This document shows, one piece after another, positions 63,741 through 64,000 of a stretch of DNA of 64,000 bases. Origin of the DNA: Odoribacter sp. (lineage in GTDB: Bacteria; Bacteroidota; Bacteroidia; Bacteroidales; Muribaculaceae); NCBI GenBank assembly GCA_023663145.1, contig JAMPHZ010000002.1, positions 105,071 through 169,070 of the forward strand, given 5' to 3'. Position numbers and translations under genes: made by a program. Position 1 is the first letter of the stretch. Every line of letters begins with the position of its first letter. The notes under the pieces were generated by a model. It ran no database searches. It had not been told where the DNA came from and worked only from the letters and a program-made list of their open reading frames with translations.

Positions 63741-64000
63741 ATGTACGTTATTGTAGAAATTCAGGGTCAGCAGTTCAAAGCAGAAAAGGACCGCTTCCTG
63801 TATGTACACTACCTCGGCGAAGAAGTCAAGGAAGGCCAAAGCGTGGAATTCGACCGCGTACTTCTCGTTGACGCCGACGGTGCCGTTAAGGTCGGCGCGC
63901 CCACTGTTGATGGCGCAAAAGTAATCTGCGAGGTGGCCACCCCCCTCGTAAAAGGTGACAAAGTGATCGTTTTCAAGAAAAAACGTCGCAAAGGCTATCG
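63741..64000 (+). CDS. rplU: 50S ribosomal protein L21, 3' end outside the window
   Basis: The gene starts at ATG 63741 ([17 protein letters not shown]), and 86 full codons are visible, reading on to [10 protein letters not shown], the conserved RNA-binding part of L21. The usual length is about 103 residues, so some 15-20 residues are cut off by the window end. L21 binds 23S rRNA in the large subunit. rpmA (L27) would be expected downstream. Confidence 0.97.
   Translation, partial: MYVIVEIQGQQFKAEKDRFLYVHYLGEEVKEGQSVEFDRVLLVDADGAVKVGAPTVDGAKVICEVATPLVKGDKVIVFKKKRRKGY

Noticed and set aside
1..64000. CRISPR arrays and insertion sequences
   Set aside because: No regularly spaced direct repeats, transposase genes or terminal inverted repeats with target duplications were seen anywhere in the window.

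Overview
The window looks like part of a chromosome of a gut-type Bacteroidales bacterium, probably family Muribaculaceae (inference). The reasons are the promoters, which repeatedly show the Bacteroidetes pattern of a -33 TTTG or TTG, a 19-20 nt spacer and a -7 TAnnTTTG(C); the many secreted proteins ending in type IX secretion (T9SS)-like C-terminal signatures; a BioG-BioC fusion; a DAHP synthase-chorismate mutase fusion; a DUF4923 protein; and the near absence of Shine-Dalgarno sequences. I see no insertion sequence, CRISPR array, rRNA or convincing prophage. Coding density is high, and no stretch over 300 nt lacks a gene or tRNA.

Layout. 0-6.4 kb: the end of a rubrerythrin gene, a secreted beta-domain protein, a small orphan gene on the minus strand, and lptG overlapping ribBA. 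6.5-9.8 kb: an export lipoprotein (Wza type) and a Wzc-type tyrosine kinase for surface polysaccharide. 10.0-12.8 kb: a large exported GH13 alpha-amylase. 13.0-14.8 kb: tRNA-Met (minus strand), a T7-lysozyme-type amidase coupled to a small lipoprotein with a C-terminal membrane helix (a u-spanin-like layout), and a HAD phosphatase. 15.0-18.9 kb: two large secreted proteins. 19.0-20.2 kb: a YtxH-YtxH-holin-like-small protein envelope operon. 20.2-30 kb: tRNA-Arg, a TPR protein, PASTA protein plus RluD-type pseudouridine synthase, secreted proteins, thiol peroxidase, a LolA-like/thioredoxin-like fusion, and the DAHP synthase-chorismate mutase gene. 30.6-33.8 kb: a secreted leucine-rich-repeat protein and ligA.

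33.9-45.7 kb is the most unusual region. Two tandem exported phosphodiester glycosidases (NAGPA/DUF2233 family) are followed by two copies of a two-gene unit: a TolB-like beta-propeller protein plus an exported multidomain N-acetylmuramoyl-L-alanine amidase (Amidase_3). All four enzymes have signal peptides and T9SS-like C-termini. I read it as an exported peptidoglycan/wall-glycopolymer degrading system, for scavenging or for attack on neighbours (inference).

45.8-51 kb (minus strand): a CapD-type nucleotide-sugar dehydratase, a DUF4923 lipid- or cell-surface protein of unknown role, and a Trk/Ktr potassium transporter pair, apparently one operon. 51.1-55.6 kb (minus strand): a biotin operon bioA-bioF-bioGC-bioD with 4-8 nt overlaps and no bioB. 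55.6-58.1 kb: a 3'-5' exonuclease, a small membrane protein and gpmI. 58.2-59.7 kb: PadR and PspC proteins. 59.8-63.6 kb: a flippase coupled to three tandem family-25 glycosyltransferases. 63.7 kb to the edge: rplU, cut by the window end.

Across the window, ten exported proteins share a G(I/V)xx(I/V) linker followed by a short (about 30 residues) or longer T9SS-like tail. The two amidase paralogues carry different versions, suggesting that the two tails are interchangeable sorting signals.
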